Below the pieces are notes generated by a model. It saw only the letters and a list, made by a program, of their open reading frames with translations, ran no database searches and had not been told where the DNA came from. This document shows positions 11,197 through 21,926 of a DNA stretch of 64,000 nt, piece by piece. Numbering within the stretch: the first letter of the stretch is position 1; each line of letters opens with the position of its first letter. Origin of the DNA: Vanessa cardui (lineage: Eukaryota; Arthropoda; Insecta; Lepidoptera; Nymphalidae); NCBI RefSeq assembly GCF_905220365.1, contig NC_061153.1, positions 10,808,001-10,872,000 on the forward strand, given 5' to 3'. Made by a program: the position numbers and the translations under genes.

Positions 11197-11589
11197 CATC
11201 CCGCTACAAATGTAGCTTCCTTTTATTTCAAATGATTGTGACATCCGTCTAGTTGCTTTACGCGAGTTGTTTCAACGAATACTAGTTGATATGCTTTTGG
11301 GAATATTGGGATACAACTTATTTTTTCCAAAATATCATCTATTTTAATATACAAATATATGAATATCACCATGCACATCGCTTTCCCTTTACACTCCCCG
11401 CCAGGTTCCTACTCTTCGGACTTCCCATGTATACTAATTAAATCATATCTACTTTTCGCACTAATCTACTTCCTTTAAAATGCGACGTTGCCAGCTTTAC
11501 TAAAAATAGGTACCATAAAAGAATACATAGTAGGTCGTCATAATCATTGCCTATGCATCTGCTGAATATATATATATATACTACAAGTA

Positions 11590-12565
11590 AAGTTAAACTA
11601 AGTTTTTTAAGCATAAAGATCTTACCGTTACGTATCCACACGTATTTATAAGAAAGCTCCTTGGCTTTCAGTCGTGCAGCAGCATGAAGTGATTTATTTT
11701 CAGGAGATAGGTTTTCTATTATGTATATCGGAGAGTTTTTCTCATCAGCAATTCCTGAATGTGCTGCGTTAAGCTTATCTTTGGGGTTATTTTTATTGAA
11801 TGTAACTGAAGCTGCCAAAAAGCTATCACGAACTCGGGGGCTACCAAAGCGTACCAGTATTGAGCGTGGCCGCGGGGTGCTAGTATTCAATTTAGCTATT
11901 CTTGAACTGTAGTGTATATCATCTTCTTTCAGCGGGCAGTTGATCTTCTTAGCCAAATGTTTTACGAGATTGTATAAATTTTCAGAGCGATGCTCAGGAA
12001 CGCAGTGAATTTCAACGTTTGATACCCGAGACAGTTGATCAATTTGTTTAAGGCGCTGGGCCATATCACGATTACTTGTACGAAATAAATCATTTTCTTT
12101 TTGTAAACTTTGTAAGCTATTCCTTTGCAATTCAATTTCCTTTTTAATCGTGTCATACTCGTTACTCAAAAAACTTAAAGACTGTTCGAAAACTGAAATC
12201 TGGTTTTTTATTTCTACGAGTTAATCGTTGAGGGCGGAGCGTAACTCCTCTCGAATAATATCTCTTATACTGTCAGCAGAAATACAAGAGCAATTCACAG
12301 TAGATCTTGATTTTGTACGGAGTGTAACATTCTCATGCAATTGGGGCCCATGTGCGATAGATGACATGGTCTGAGCAGTCATATTGTTGTCTTTTGGTTC
12401 CTCACAGCGGCATGTCAGACAGACCCACTTTGACTTAAACGCATTGGAAAGCATGCTAAATTTATTTTCCTGAATATTTAGACAAATGTAATGATATTTG
12501 ATTAAACAGCGCGAACATCGCATTGCTTAATCTTCTCTTAGTTCTTGAATACAACCGGCGCAAAT
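11590..12565 (-). pseudogene. LINE ORF1 (PHD finger, coiled coil, FP-type C-terminal domain)
   Basis: This is the nucleic-acid-binding first ORF of a Jockey/CR1-group LINE. From 12565 leftward it shows a PHD-like zinc finger (CAGC, CSRC, YHYICLN, WVCLTC), a Ser/Thr linker, and a coiled coil (SLSFLSNEYDTIKKEI, then LQSLQKENDLF). It ends in the domain also found in baculovirus FP proteins (VSNVEIHCVPEHR and RPRSILVRFGS). Two in-frame stops break it, one near 12530 and one at 12221-12223. The C-terminus degenerates near 11600 beside an AT run. It is probably the ORF1 that once preceded LINE-G ORF2 or a sister copy. Confidence 0.82.
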
Positions 12566-12949
12566 TAACAAAAGTCGGGTATGTACAAATCAATTAATGC
12601 AGCCGCTTTAAAAATATTTTATGTGTAGACTTCGTATGCTTTAAAGCGTTGGAGCGTTGAGTTACGGAACAGTATCGCAGTATACATAACAGTTATAATA
12701 TCGGCGACCAAAAGGTAACAAGCGCCATGCAGAGTGTGGCCTTTTCGTCGCGAGTAAAATAAAGATTGAAGAACACTTGTTTAACACAGAAAGAAGACGT
12801 ATTATTGTTTAATTTATCACAAATAACACCACACAGTTCTTTTATTTTTTCAAAATCAATGACTACTAGAATAAATTGTAAATGTAACAAGAAAAAAAAA
12901 AACAAGTTTAAAGTGATAAACAACTAAAAATATTAAATTTAAATACGGA
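12566..12949. other. LINE 5' leader, non-coding
   Basis: No coding frame. It lies between the minus-strand ORF1 start and the plus-strand LINE-H fragment, and is most likely 5' untranslated LINE sequence. Confidence 0.4.
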
Positions 12950-14436
12950 GCACTGAGTAATGATGTTGCCGGTCGGAATGTACGATCTATTATGGATTGG
13001 TATAAAGTTGAATTGCAAGTCCATAGTTATCGGTACAGCCTACCGGCCTCCATGGGCAAATATTTCCGACTTTCTTAATGCATTATCAGATACAATTAGG
13101 TCATTACCTTATAATGACTATTTATATTTATTAGGAGATTTTAATGTTAATTACCTTAGTGAAACTCATGACTACAATAAACAAATGCTGGATCTATTCT
13201 TGTCTACTCAACATGTAACTAATCCTACTCATTTTACTGATAGCAGCGAAACTTTAATTGACTTAATTAGTTCTAATGCAAAGGTTGGTCAGATTATGGT
13301 GGAATACGTGGGAGAATTCGGCGGACACGCATTTATTTCCTCCGAAATATATATCACAAAAGATAAAATTAAAAACAAAATTATTATGTACAGCCCTCTA
13401 AAAATATTGATCTAGATCATATTACTTCTGTGCTTAATTAAGTAAATTGGCAAGCCATTTCCGGAATCAAAGATATTAATGACATGGTGGATGAGTTTGC
13501 TCGTTGCTTGCTATGAGTATTCGATGTGCTCGCTCCAAATAAGATTATTCGTATTAAGGAACAACATTGCCCTTGGATAACTTATAATTTAAAACTAATG
13601 ATGACCAGGAGGAATGAAGCCCAGACTCGTGCTAGAATGTCGAAATCACGATCGCAGTTCAGTTATTATAAGGATCTAAAGCTTCAGGTAGTATAAGCAA
13701 TACACAGAGAGAAATCTGCTTATTTTAATCTGCACATAAATGCAAATATTAAAAACTCAAGATAGCTGTGGAATAATTTGAAAAGACACATTAATATTAA
13801 ACCGAAACATAACCATAATATACCGCAAAACCTTAATGATCCCAAAATGATAAGCAGATACTTTTGTACTACGTAGCCACTACATTTTACCATCCCTAAC
13901 TAATTATTACGAAACGCATAAACATGGTACTGCAGTTTTCACGTTACTGCCATCTAACGAAATTGAAGTACAAAAAGTACTGCGCTCTCTAAAATCAAAT
14001 GCTATCGGTGTTGACGGCATTTCGTTAGACATGATTTTATTGAAGCTGTCAAGTACATTATCGGTGATTACTAGAGTTGTCAACACGTTTATAATGACTA
14101 ATACATTTCCTACCCAGTGGCAGACTGCACTAGTGAGACCCATTCCCAAAAAAGAAAATATATGTGAACTCAAGGATTTACGACCTATAAGCATATTACC
14201 TTACATTTCAAAGATTTTAGAAAAGATTGTTTGTAACCAACTGACAGGCTATTTAAAATCTAACGATATTTTGCCATCTTTGCAGTCAGGGTTTCGAAAA
14301 TAAATAATATTATAATAATTATAATATTATTGGACTTTTCTCGAGCTTTTGATACTATAAATAGATCATTATTTTTAACAAAATTAAAATATTACGGATT
14401 CACCATTGATACAATAAAATGATTTACAAGTTTATT
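12950..14436 (+). pseudogene. LINE-H ORF2 fragment (endonuclease to start of RT)
   Basis: A plus-strand remnant with at least four frame breaks. The frame 12960-13415 has the endonuclease motifs GTAYRPPW and YLLGDFNVNYL. Linker pieces follow (WITYNLKLMM near 13577). The frame 14031-14303 begins RT: PTQWQTALVRPIPKK, LRPISILPYISKILEK and LQSGFRK. A final piece near 14335 reads LDFSRAFDTINRSL, RT motif A. It is cut at about 14436 by the tail of a minus-strand LINE. Confidence 0.82.
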
Positions 14437-14595
14437 TATTTATTTATTAGATCACCAACAAAATACACACTAAAAAAATTCCAAATACATGAATAAAAAA
14501 TAAGACTAGTGGTATCTTACTTATAGGTGATAACAGCATGCACAAAATTAAAGTTAAGCGACAACAAATAGAAGGTAAAAAAAGCTCATTAAAGA

Positions 14596-15138
14596 CTATT
14601 TACATAACAACAATAAATTAAAATAAAGATAACATAAGTAAACTATCCAAACTAAACAATTTTGAGTATTTACAATTAATATTTTATTTTTAAATTTTTT
14701 TATATTACCGAAAATATCTAAATCTTTGTCTCTTATTGAGTTATAGGCTCTCATAATTCTATTGAGAGGGGAGTAATGACCCAAATTAGATTTAGACATA
14801 TGCTCTGAAAAAATCGTGCGTTTGCTAGTGCGTAATGACTTGGAAGGTGCAGAAATATGTATCCGCGATAATAAGTCTGGACAATCCAAAGTGCCATTAA
14901 TTAGTTTATAGATAAACATGTTGTCCAGTAAGCGTCTTCGATCGGCAAGGGTGTTCATTTTGAAAAAGGCTATTCGATCTTTGTAATTAGGGAGTTTTTT
15001 TGCTAAGCCGAATTTAAAGCAGATATGCCATAAGAAACGTTTTTGAATGCTTTCCAACCTTTTAAAGTGAACATCGTAGTGCGGGTTCCAGACTACACTG
15101 CCATACTCAAGACCACTACGGACAAAAGCGTTGTACAA
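14596..15138 (-). pseudogene. LINE ORF2 C-terminal region
   Basis: The frame YNAFVRSGLEYGSVVWNPHY, followed by ESIQKRFLWHICF and NRIMRAYNSI, is the conserved domain C-terminal to reverse transcriptase in Jockey/CR1-type LINEs. Its N-terminal side is the deletion junction at about 15137. Confidence 0.8.
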
Positions 15139-15579
15139 TCAATTTCCTTTTTTATTGTGTCATATTCATTACTCAGAAAACTTAATGATTGATCAAAAAC
15201 AGAAATTTGGTTTTTAATTTCCAACAATTGACTATTGAGAGCAGAGCGTAATTCATCCCGTATAATTTCACGAATACTTTCAGCGGAAATACATGAGCAG
15301 TTAGTCGAGGACTTCGACTTAGTTCGTAAAGTAACGTTTTCATATAGCTGAGTATTACTGAGAGTGGAAGTAGGATGGATCAGTGTGTTAGTATTATCCT
15401 TCTTAGGTTCGGCACAACGGACATATCCACATGGCCTTAAATTCGCTAGAGAAAGTATCAAATTTAGTAGCCGATATATTGAGGCAACCATAATGATACT
15501 TATCAAGACATCGCGAGCAATGCATTGCATCATCTTCTTTTAAATCATGCGTACAACCAGAACATTTGCTTAAAGGCAT
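15137..15579 (-). pseudogene. LINE ORF1 N-terminal part (PHD finger and coiled coil)
   Basis: The ATG at 15579 opens MPLSKCSGCTHDLKEDD, then CSRCLDKYHYGCLN, a C4HC3-like PHD finger. One frame change interrupts it near 15425. The coiled coil at SFLSNEYDTIKKEI matches the ORF1 at 12170-12230. The ORF ends where the deletion junction occurs. Confidence 0.75.
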
Positions 15580-15629
15580 TTTTGCTAATTATAATACTGT
15601 AATACACAACAAAATGTAAATGTGTAAAT

Positions 15630-15725
15630 ATGTTCTCGCCGTGGCTGGGATCGAACTCGGTTTCGTCGCTGTTTTACTCTGACTTGTAACCGCAAGACCA
15701 AGTGATCGCTAAGTCTGCATGCGAA
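15630..15725 (-). other. tRNA-like (SINE-head-like) sequence
   Basis: On the minus strand an A-box-like TAGCGATCACTTGG is followed about 45 bp later by a B-box-like GAGTTCGATCCCAG, the layout of a pol III promoter. The acceptor stem does not fold cleanly, so it is a SINE head or degraded tRNA-derived piece and not a tRNA gene. Flanking sequence 15581-16110 has no coding frame. Confidence 0.35.
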
Positions 15726-16114
15726 TTTTTCGAGTATGTGGTGCTAGTGCGTTGCATGCGAGGTGATCGCCAGCTGTTAGAAGGTCAACGACCGGAGACA
15801 AAGAACTACAACGTAAACAGCTCACAAGTTGTGTTGACCATCACATTACAACTATTTAATTGTATTTAATTTAGTCTTATTGTATCCTTATTTGTTATAA
15901 TTCGAATACAAAACTGTTCACTGTTCTTTAATTTTTCACTGTTGAACGATAAAGATGACAAATATCTATAAAAACTATGCACTGATCACACTTGTACCGA
16001 AGTTTTAAATTCCGTAATAACCACTGACCACCTTGGATTTATCGGTAGATAACGATTGTCCTTTGATATTGACTAGTTTAAATCAAAACTGTAGTAAATT
16101 CACTAATATAGTAC

Positions 16115-16419
16115 TGTAAGGATCAGAAGTGGTTAAAGATTAAAAAAAATAACAAATATGACAAACACTATATTTCTATTTCTTACAATTTATTTTAAGG
16201 AAACAAAATGTCAATCAACACTAACAAAAACACACAGCAATTCGATAATAGAAATAAACGTAAACAAGAGAGTAATTGAAGGGCTCACGTGACCAGCGTT
16301 CCGACCTCTCGGACTGTCGACAAGGAAATGTTCCTACAAACATCTGTTACCGCTCTTTTATAAGATTCGGGTAGCAGCAAAAAAATTGTTTGTCCAATTT
16401 TATAGAAGCTTAGCTTATA
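16115..16419 (-). repeat. Gypsy 3' LTR
   Basis: Begins TGTAAGGATCAGAAGTGG on the plus strand and ends GCTTAGCTTATA. It differs from the partner LTR mainly by a 3-bp indel in the CACTnnnAACAAAAAC region. The pol stop codon overlaps its inner edge (16415-16417). Confidence 0.92.
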
Positions 16420-16566
16420 CGGCCTCTCCTGACTGTAGGTCGCCCTCGACCGTAGTGCTACAGCCAGCAACCTCGGTATTTGATGTTCCTGCCTTCAGAT
16501 TTTCATCCACGGGTAGTTCGGATGAAGTATCGACCGAACTCGCCTGGTTGGAGTTTTCATTTTCGC
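16415..16566 (-). CDS. Gypsy pol, C-terminal tail (second exon)
   Basis: Joined to the main pol frame across 16567-17410, this adds Ser plus 49 residues. The tail is acidic and Ser/Thr-rich (ENENSNQASSVDTSSELP), ends SGEAV, and its TAA sits exactly at the inner LTR edge. The join is in frame (A|GC) and the acceptor is a good one: CTGTTTTTAG|GCG, preceded by a TTCTAAT branch-point-like sequence. Confidence 0.6.
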
Positions 16567-17410
16567 CTAAAAACAGAATTAAAGAATTAGAACTAATTGC
16601 TCAGAGAGAGCATCATTTCCATTCAATCTCGAGTATGCCCCTTTCACACAACAGTCACTTAATTCATTCGTCACTCACTAAACCTCTGACATTACTAAGC
16701 TTTCATACATCACAACCTATAGAGACGTCTCTCTTTTTGCACTTAAAATTTGATGTATTCAAATGTTCTAATACATGGCTGGGATCTGGATTTGTTGCAG
16801 AAAATTGCCACCTGCAACAGTGTCGCAAACAACGCGACTGCCCGCCTAGCAAACATGCTACGGGCCCCTGGCGACTTGACAATAAAATTGCCAACGCCAA
16901 TGCGACTTGACAACAATATGTCAACGCATGAGGCGACTCGACACCAAAGCGGTCGACGCCAGTGCGACTCGAGAATGATAATACTCGACGCACAAGGCGA
17001 CTTGACATGTGTAGACGTTTACCAACGACTTTGTAAACACAGTCAACGCCATAGTACCCTGGTTAATAAAAACCAGAACTCGTGGACGCCTTGATTAGCA
17101 AAACCAACGCCCGAGGACGCCTTGGTTAACAGAACCAACGCCCGAGGATGCCGTGATGAGGAAGACTGTATCAGCTTCCTTATCAGACCATCTGCATCTG
17201 TGACTCATAAGCAAACTTAATGATGTGTTTCATTGCTCATCTAAATCAAAAATATTTAAACAAAATGTGTTTGAGCGACGGATTTGATTATTTTAATTGT
17301 TTAATTACTTTTTTTTTTGTTTCTTATTTTAACTAATACCAACTTTTGATTGAGACGAGCAAATCCACGAAATTACGAATCATTAAGGACAGGGTATTAA
17401 AATTGCTTAC
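16567..17410 (-). other. intron-like GT-AG insertion in Gypsy pol
   Basis: On the minus strand the pol frame meets GAAA|GTAAGC at 17411/17410, and sequence resumes after TTTTTAG at 16566. The 844 bp between have no coding frame. GAAA occurs on both sides (…TTTTTTGAAA and GCGAAAATG), consistent with a 4-bp target duplication. Removing the whole insert also restores an open frame. The segment contains the hairpin array at 16809-17170. Confidence 0.6.
16809..17170. repeat. array of about 31-bp repeats, each a bulged hairpin
   Basis: Units start near 16809, 16840, 16871, 16902, 16933, 16964, 16997, 17028, 17056, 17085, 17116 and 17147. Most form an outer clamp, a 2-nt 5' bulge and an inner stem whose sequence changes while pairing is kept. 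Examples: GCCCG-CC-TAGCA/TGCTA-CGGGC; GCG-AC-TTGACA/TGTCAA-CGC; GCG-AC-TCGAC/GTCGA-CGC; GCG-AC-TCGAG/CTCGA-CGC; CTGGTT/AACCAG; TTGGTT/AACCAA. The units at 16997 and 17028 are degenerate. Confidence 0.75.
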
Positions 17411-19898
17411 TTTCAAAAAACGCAGCACATGTCTCAGGGCACCATTCGCCCCGCCATGGTATCATGTATTGTGCTGCCGCTTGGGTCGTCTTGCCATAAC
17501 CACCGCTAAGAAGTTTTAGTTCATAGCGTCCACTCGGCAAGATCTTCACGACTTTGTATGGACCGCGCATGCCTGGGTCGAGCTTTCCAGTGACCTGTGA
17601 AAACTTGATAACAAGAACAAAATCATCAAGGTTAAACTTTCGTGGCTCGTGTCTGTTTTTATTTACACGGTTGTCCTGTTTGGCCTGGTTGTCCTTAAGC
17701 AATGTACGAACTCTGTTTCGTGACATTTCTCGAAAGGCTTCCCGATTAGGCGATGTTGTATCAAGGGCTACATCACGTACCAAGGCACGGATAACCGGAG
17801 TGCTTGTTTCAGTTCCGATCAGGATATTTAGTGGAGAAGATCGAATTGTCTTCTGTTTAGTTATATTTAGAACTAGTTGAATCTTCCATAGAGTATCCGA
17901 CCATGAAGCATTTCTATAGTTGACCTGAATCCGAATCATATTTAATACTGTGCGAATGTACCTCTCGACTTGTCCGTTGGCATGATGCATTTCGGGTGTT
18001 ATATGGTGTAGGTCACATCCGAGTTCGTTGATCCATTTTGCAAATTCGGTCGATTCGAACATACGTCCTTTGTCAGTAATTATAAGCTTTGGTACACCAA
18101 ATAAAGAAATTGATTTTTTGACAACGTTTTTGAGCTCCTCTACATCCTGTCGCGAAATGGGATACAACAAGCAGTACTTCGAAAAAGCATCAACCATCAC
18201 CATTATGAATTTATATCCTTTAGACACCGGCAGTGGACCTAATGCGTCCATATGAATAGTTTGAAAAGGTACCTCTGGCTTTTCCCACGACGTAATAGGC
18301 TGCAATGGATTTCGTGGTACGCGTTTTTTTGATAGGCATACTAAACAGTGGGCAACGTACTTATCAACGAACTGCTTGAGTCCAGGGAACCAAAAATGTT
18401 TCAATATCAGATCCATGGTTTTCTCGGCTCCAATATGTTCGTGCTCATCGTGAAATATTCGAAGTAGGCTTAGACGATTCCCCTTTGGGATGAAGCAAAG
18501 GAGACGAGGCTCCTCACCCACCGGTACATATTTATAGTAAAGGAGATCGTTGCGAGCTACATACCGATTTGTATCAAGGCTGCCATCTCGAAGCTTTTGA
18601 AGAAGGTCTTGTGTTTCATTGTCAGCTGCTTGAGCTATTTGTGCCCAGTTGCGAGGCCTAGAAATATAATTGACAGTACCGGCTGGATTACGACTCAAGT
18701 AGTCCACGTGAGGCAACATTTCTCCCTTGCGATACTCAATGGAGAAATCGAAGTCCTGAAGATATATCCACCAGCGCGCTACACGAGGCACAAGATCTTT
18801 CTTCTTTTCTGTGGATTTTAAAGCGTTACAGTCGGTAACAACTACAAATTTGATGCCAACTAAATAGTGTCGGAAGTGTTGAAGCCCTTTAACAACAGCA
18901 AGCGTCTCAAGCTCATATGAATGGTACTTACACTCAGCACCTTGGGTCACCTTGCTGAAATATGACACTACATGTTTCTTACCATCCGGATGGGTTTGTA
19001 ATAGCACTGCTCCATAGCCAACACTGCTCGCATCTGTATGTACTTCAGTTGGAAGCTGAGGATTGAAAATTGTGAGCACTGGTTCTGAAGTCAAATGAGT
19101 AATTAATTCTTGACGAATTGCTTCGCACTCGACACTCCATTGAAAGTCAATACCCTTTCTTGTCAGGCGTGCTATAGGAGCAGTTTTAATGGCGTATCCC
19201 TTTATGTACCTGCGGAAGTAACCGGCAAGCCCAAGAAGTTGTCGAACCTGCTTCACATTTTTAGGCGGTGATGTATTCAAGAGAGCATCTATTTTTCTAG
19301 GGCTCGGTCTCACCTGACCTTGGCTAATAAGCCTGCCTAAATACTCTACCTCGGTCACTAAAAAGGAACATTTTTTAAGGTTAATGGAAAAACCGGCCTG
19401 TGTAAGTGTGTACAGTACTTTACGAAGTAACTGTATGCCTTCTGATACCGAATTACTCAAAAGGAGCACATCATCCACGTAAACCAATACGTTTCCTTCG
19501 TTAATACAGTCACGTAAGGTATCGTTGATGATACGCTGATAGACTATAGGTGAATTGGCTAAACCAAATGGCATTTTGACATATTCAAAATGGTCTTCCG
19601 GTGTCACAAACCCCGTTAAATGGATGCATTCTTTTTTTATGGGTATCTGGTGAAAACCAGTGGCCATGTCAAGGCTAGAGAAGTATTTGTGATTCCCTAA
19701 CCTATCAATGTGATCGTCAATTAGGGGTAATGGGTATCGATCTTTAACCGTGATTCGGTTGAGAGCTCTAAAATCCACGCATAATCGATCCGAACCATCT
19801 CGCTTTTTAACCAAAATAATTGGACTTGCGTATTCGGATTTAGATCTTCGAATTATACTCTTGTTCAAAAGATCATTTGTAATCTCTCTAACCTTCAA
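17411..19898 (-). CDS. pol: Gypsy pol: reverse transcriptase, RNase H, integrase
   Basis: The enzyme copies element RNA into DNA and integrates it. From the first Met at 19898: RT with SPIILVKKRDG, CVDFRALN, LDMATGFHQIPI, MPFGLANSP and catalytic YVDD at about residue 139; RNase H with VHTDASSVGYGA and YELETLA; and the integrase HHCC finger (HDEHEHIGAEKT, then CLVCLSKK). The integrase catalytic triad is Asp in HMDALGP, Asp in IITDKGRMF and Glu in NGQVERYIR. The frame is uninterrupted. Unspliced it stops at 17397-17399 after FFESKQF; spliced it continues at 16566. True translation begins upstream in another frame: YRPYKLSYAEKLKVR is readable to about 19960, so pol is reached by a frame change from the gag-protease ORF. 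Confidence 0.93.
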
Positions 19899-21441
19899 TT
19901 TTTCCGCGTAAGAGAGTTTGTATGGGCGATATACTACAGGGGTAGTTGCTTGTAAGTTTGATTTCCATTTCCCCTGTTTTTACAGTAGTCGCGGCAGTAC
20001 CGGAAATTAAATATTCAGAAAACTCGGCAATTACGGAATGCAAGGCAATACGGTCAGAACCCTGAAGGGGTGTATTTATTTGATCGAGGTTTTCAACTGT
20101 GACTGTATTTATGCAAGATGATGGTTTATCTGAACGCGTGAGATACTGTTCGTCTTTTGTGCGTATGTATGTCACCCCGTCGCGGTTAAGAACATCAGTC
20201 CCGATAATGATGGGCGTATTCATATAAATGGAAGGCACTACAATCAGATCCACTTCAATGCTAATGTCTCTAAATTCAACTGTGACCGTAACAAACGAAG
20301 TGGCAACTATTTCGGTGTCGCTTATACCTTTTAGTATACAACGAGTTATTTTTTGTTGACATGGAATGTACTTAAGAACATCGTAAGAAATTAATGAGAC
20401 ATTTAGAGCACCACTATCTATGAGAACATCCATGGGAATACCTTCTACCACAGCGGTGGTTATGTCGTGGTTTGGTACGTCCGAGGTAGATCGATCAGAG
20501 CAGAGATTAACATTACGATAATTACGCGGTTCTGAACGTGTTTTCGCGAAACAAACATCTTCGTTGTGTCCCGGTTTCTTACAAAAATTACAAATGTTAG
20601 TATTGCGTTGAACCGGCGAACTAGTTACAGATTTTAATTTTTTTGAACAATTTCGACTTAAGTGACCTCGTTGGCCACACACAAAACAATTAATGTTAGA
20701 AGTATATCCACGCTTTTGTAATTGGGGTTTCTTTGAAGGGAACTTAGGCTTGTCTTTATTTGCCTTAGTGTAAATAGAGAGAAAGGAAACGAGATTGTCT
20801 GGGGTTAAATTCGCGTTTGCAGCAGCCGCACGAACCTGAGGGCTATCGATACCCCGAATAACAATAAGTGTCCTTAGTTCGTCACTGAGTCCCTGAACGA
20901 TTCGTAAACGTAAAAGAGTACGACGTGCATATTCAGCGTACGTTTGATATTTATCGGATGTCATATTCATTGCATCGTAAAGGATATTAGCGTAATCTAA
21001 TTTTGAAGGGCAAAGTGGTTTAAATTCACGCTTGAAATTAGACCAACTTCGGTCGTTGGTCACCCATTCGCTAAGCCACAACCTAGCGTCCCCTTTCAAA
21101 CATGAAGCTACTCGCGATAAACATTCGCTGTCGGTCCATCCATTAGCGTCTCTAGCACGTTCAACTTCTTCGCACCACACTTCGATGTTATTTATAGAGG
21201 GGTCAAAATTAGACACAAAATAATTTTGTGATCTTATAGGTTGAGTGGATTTGAGAGTTTCTATTAAAGCTTGTGCAAGCAAAGATGCGTCGGAGCACCG
21301 ACCAGCTGATTCTGGACACGTATCTTGATGAAGAGAATTGACCGTATTAGAGCTATTCCGATTAGACGCGAGGTTATAAATGGATGTGTGAGGTATATCA
21401 TTAGAACAGGTGGAAACCGTTTTCGTATTATTTGGTTGCAA
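19888..21441 (-). CDS. gag: Gypsy gag-protease
   Basis: This is the structural polyprotein and aspartic protease. The capsid-like region has WLSEWVTNDRSWSNFKREF. Two CCHC zinc knuckles follow (CFVCGQRGHLSRNC and CNFCKKPGHNEDVC) and bind RNA. The protease active site is DVLIDSGALNVSLIS with a downstream IIIGTDVLNRDG. The frame ends in out-of-frame sequence, while the pol frame is open from about 19960. A frame change is therefore needed close to EMEIKLTS. It could be programmed or a mutation. The N-terminal RS-rich part lies in a different frame at 21525-21797. Confidence 0.9.
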   Translation of the reverse strand: MQPNNTKTVSTCSNDIPHTSIYNLASNRNSSNTVNSLHQDTCPESAGRCSDASLLAQALIETLKSTQPIRSQNYFVSNFDPSINNIEVWCEEVERARDANGWTDSECLSRVASCLKGDARLWLSEWVTNDRSWSNFKREFKPLCPSKLDYANILYDAMNMTSDKYQTYAEYARRTLLRLRIVQGLSDELRTLIVIRGIDSPQVRAAAANANLTPDNLVSFLSIYTKANKDKPKFPSKKPQLQKRGYTSNINCFVCGQRGHLSRNCSKKLKSVTSSPVQRNTNICNFCKKPGHNEDVCFAKTRSEPRNYRNVNLCSDRSTSDVPNHDITTAVVEGIPMDVLIDSGALNVSLISYDVLKYIPCQQKITRCILKGISDTEIVATSFVTVTVEFRDISIEVDLIVVPSIYMNTPIIIGTDVLNRDGVTYIRTKDEQYLTRSDKPSSCINTVTVENLDQINTPLQGSDRIALHSVIAEFSEYLISGTAATTVKTGEMEIKLTSNYPCSISPIQTLLRGKIEG

Positions 21442-21797
21442 ATGTTTGTTTGGGGGCGGACTAGGAGTTCGAGTATGGTTTGTGCGTTCCCTAGATTCGC
21501 GATGTCTACTACCCTGAGAGTTACTTAACGAACGCCGCGATAGTCTTTTGGAATAACGTTGGTGACGTAAATGTGATTCTGAATGTTGACCGCGACGGCG
21601 ATGTCGTGAACTATGGCGAACTTTACTTTGAGAGGATCTAGTACTATCGCTCGAACTAAACGAAGAACGACGGGATCTACCATACGAGTACGCGAATTAT
21701 AACGTGGACGGTGTCGACTTCGGTCGCGCGAGCCACTTCGCGAACGAAACCGAGTACTACTACGCGATATACTACGTACCATTTTTGACAAAAACAC
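21442..21797 (-). pseudogene. Gypsy gag N-terminal RS-rich region, frameshifted
   Basis: The ATG at 21797 (or 21779) opens an Arg/Ser-rich stretch, STRFRSRSGSRDRSRHR. Near 21680 the RS character moves to the frame that joins gag (RRSSFSSSDSTRSS), so one indel breaks the start of gag. Upstream to the LTR (21800-21936) are A-rich leader and primer-binding-site sequence. Confidence 0.7.
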
Positions 21798-21926
21798 CTA
21801 AAAAAAAAAAAAAAACACAAAACACAAAAAAAAAATGCGACTTTAAAGAAAAACAAACAAAAATACGATTGTGGAGGGTGATATTTTGTTTCCTTTAAAA
21901 AGTGGGCAGCGTTGGTGTTCTTTATC

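Larger units (their letters stand above)
14437..15580 (-). mobile_element. internally deleted LINE (ORF1 N-terminus joined to RT C-terminus)
   Basis: In minus orientation this runs from the ORF1 ATG at 15579 to a (TAAA)n-type 3' tail at 14437-14455. ORF1 breaks off inside the coiled coil and continues directly as the C-terminal region of ORF2, so most of ORF1 and ORF2 is missing. It sits inside LINE-H. Confidence 0.75.

Noticed and set aside
11590..12170. Baculovirus-derived gene, suggested by the FP-like domain
   Set aside because: The domain is a normal part of many LINE ORF1 proteins and here follows a PHD finger and coiled coil next to LINE sequence.
15630..15725. tRNA gene
   Set aside because: Same reason: pol III boxes without a cloverleaf.
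16386..17094. Several overlapping plus- and minus-strand frames of 60-174 codons
   Set aside because: They are by-products of the pol tail on the minus strand and of the GC-richer hairpin array. No protein motif.
16809..17170. Possible CRISPR-like array because of regular 31-bp spacing
   Set aside because: Neither a constant repeat nor unrelated spacers. The whole unit varies with paired changes, and the host is an animal.
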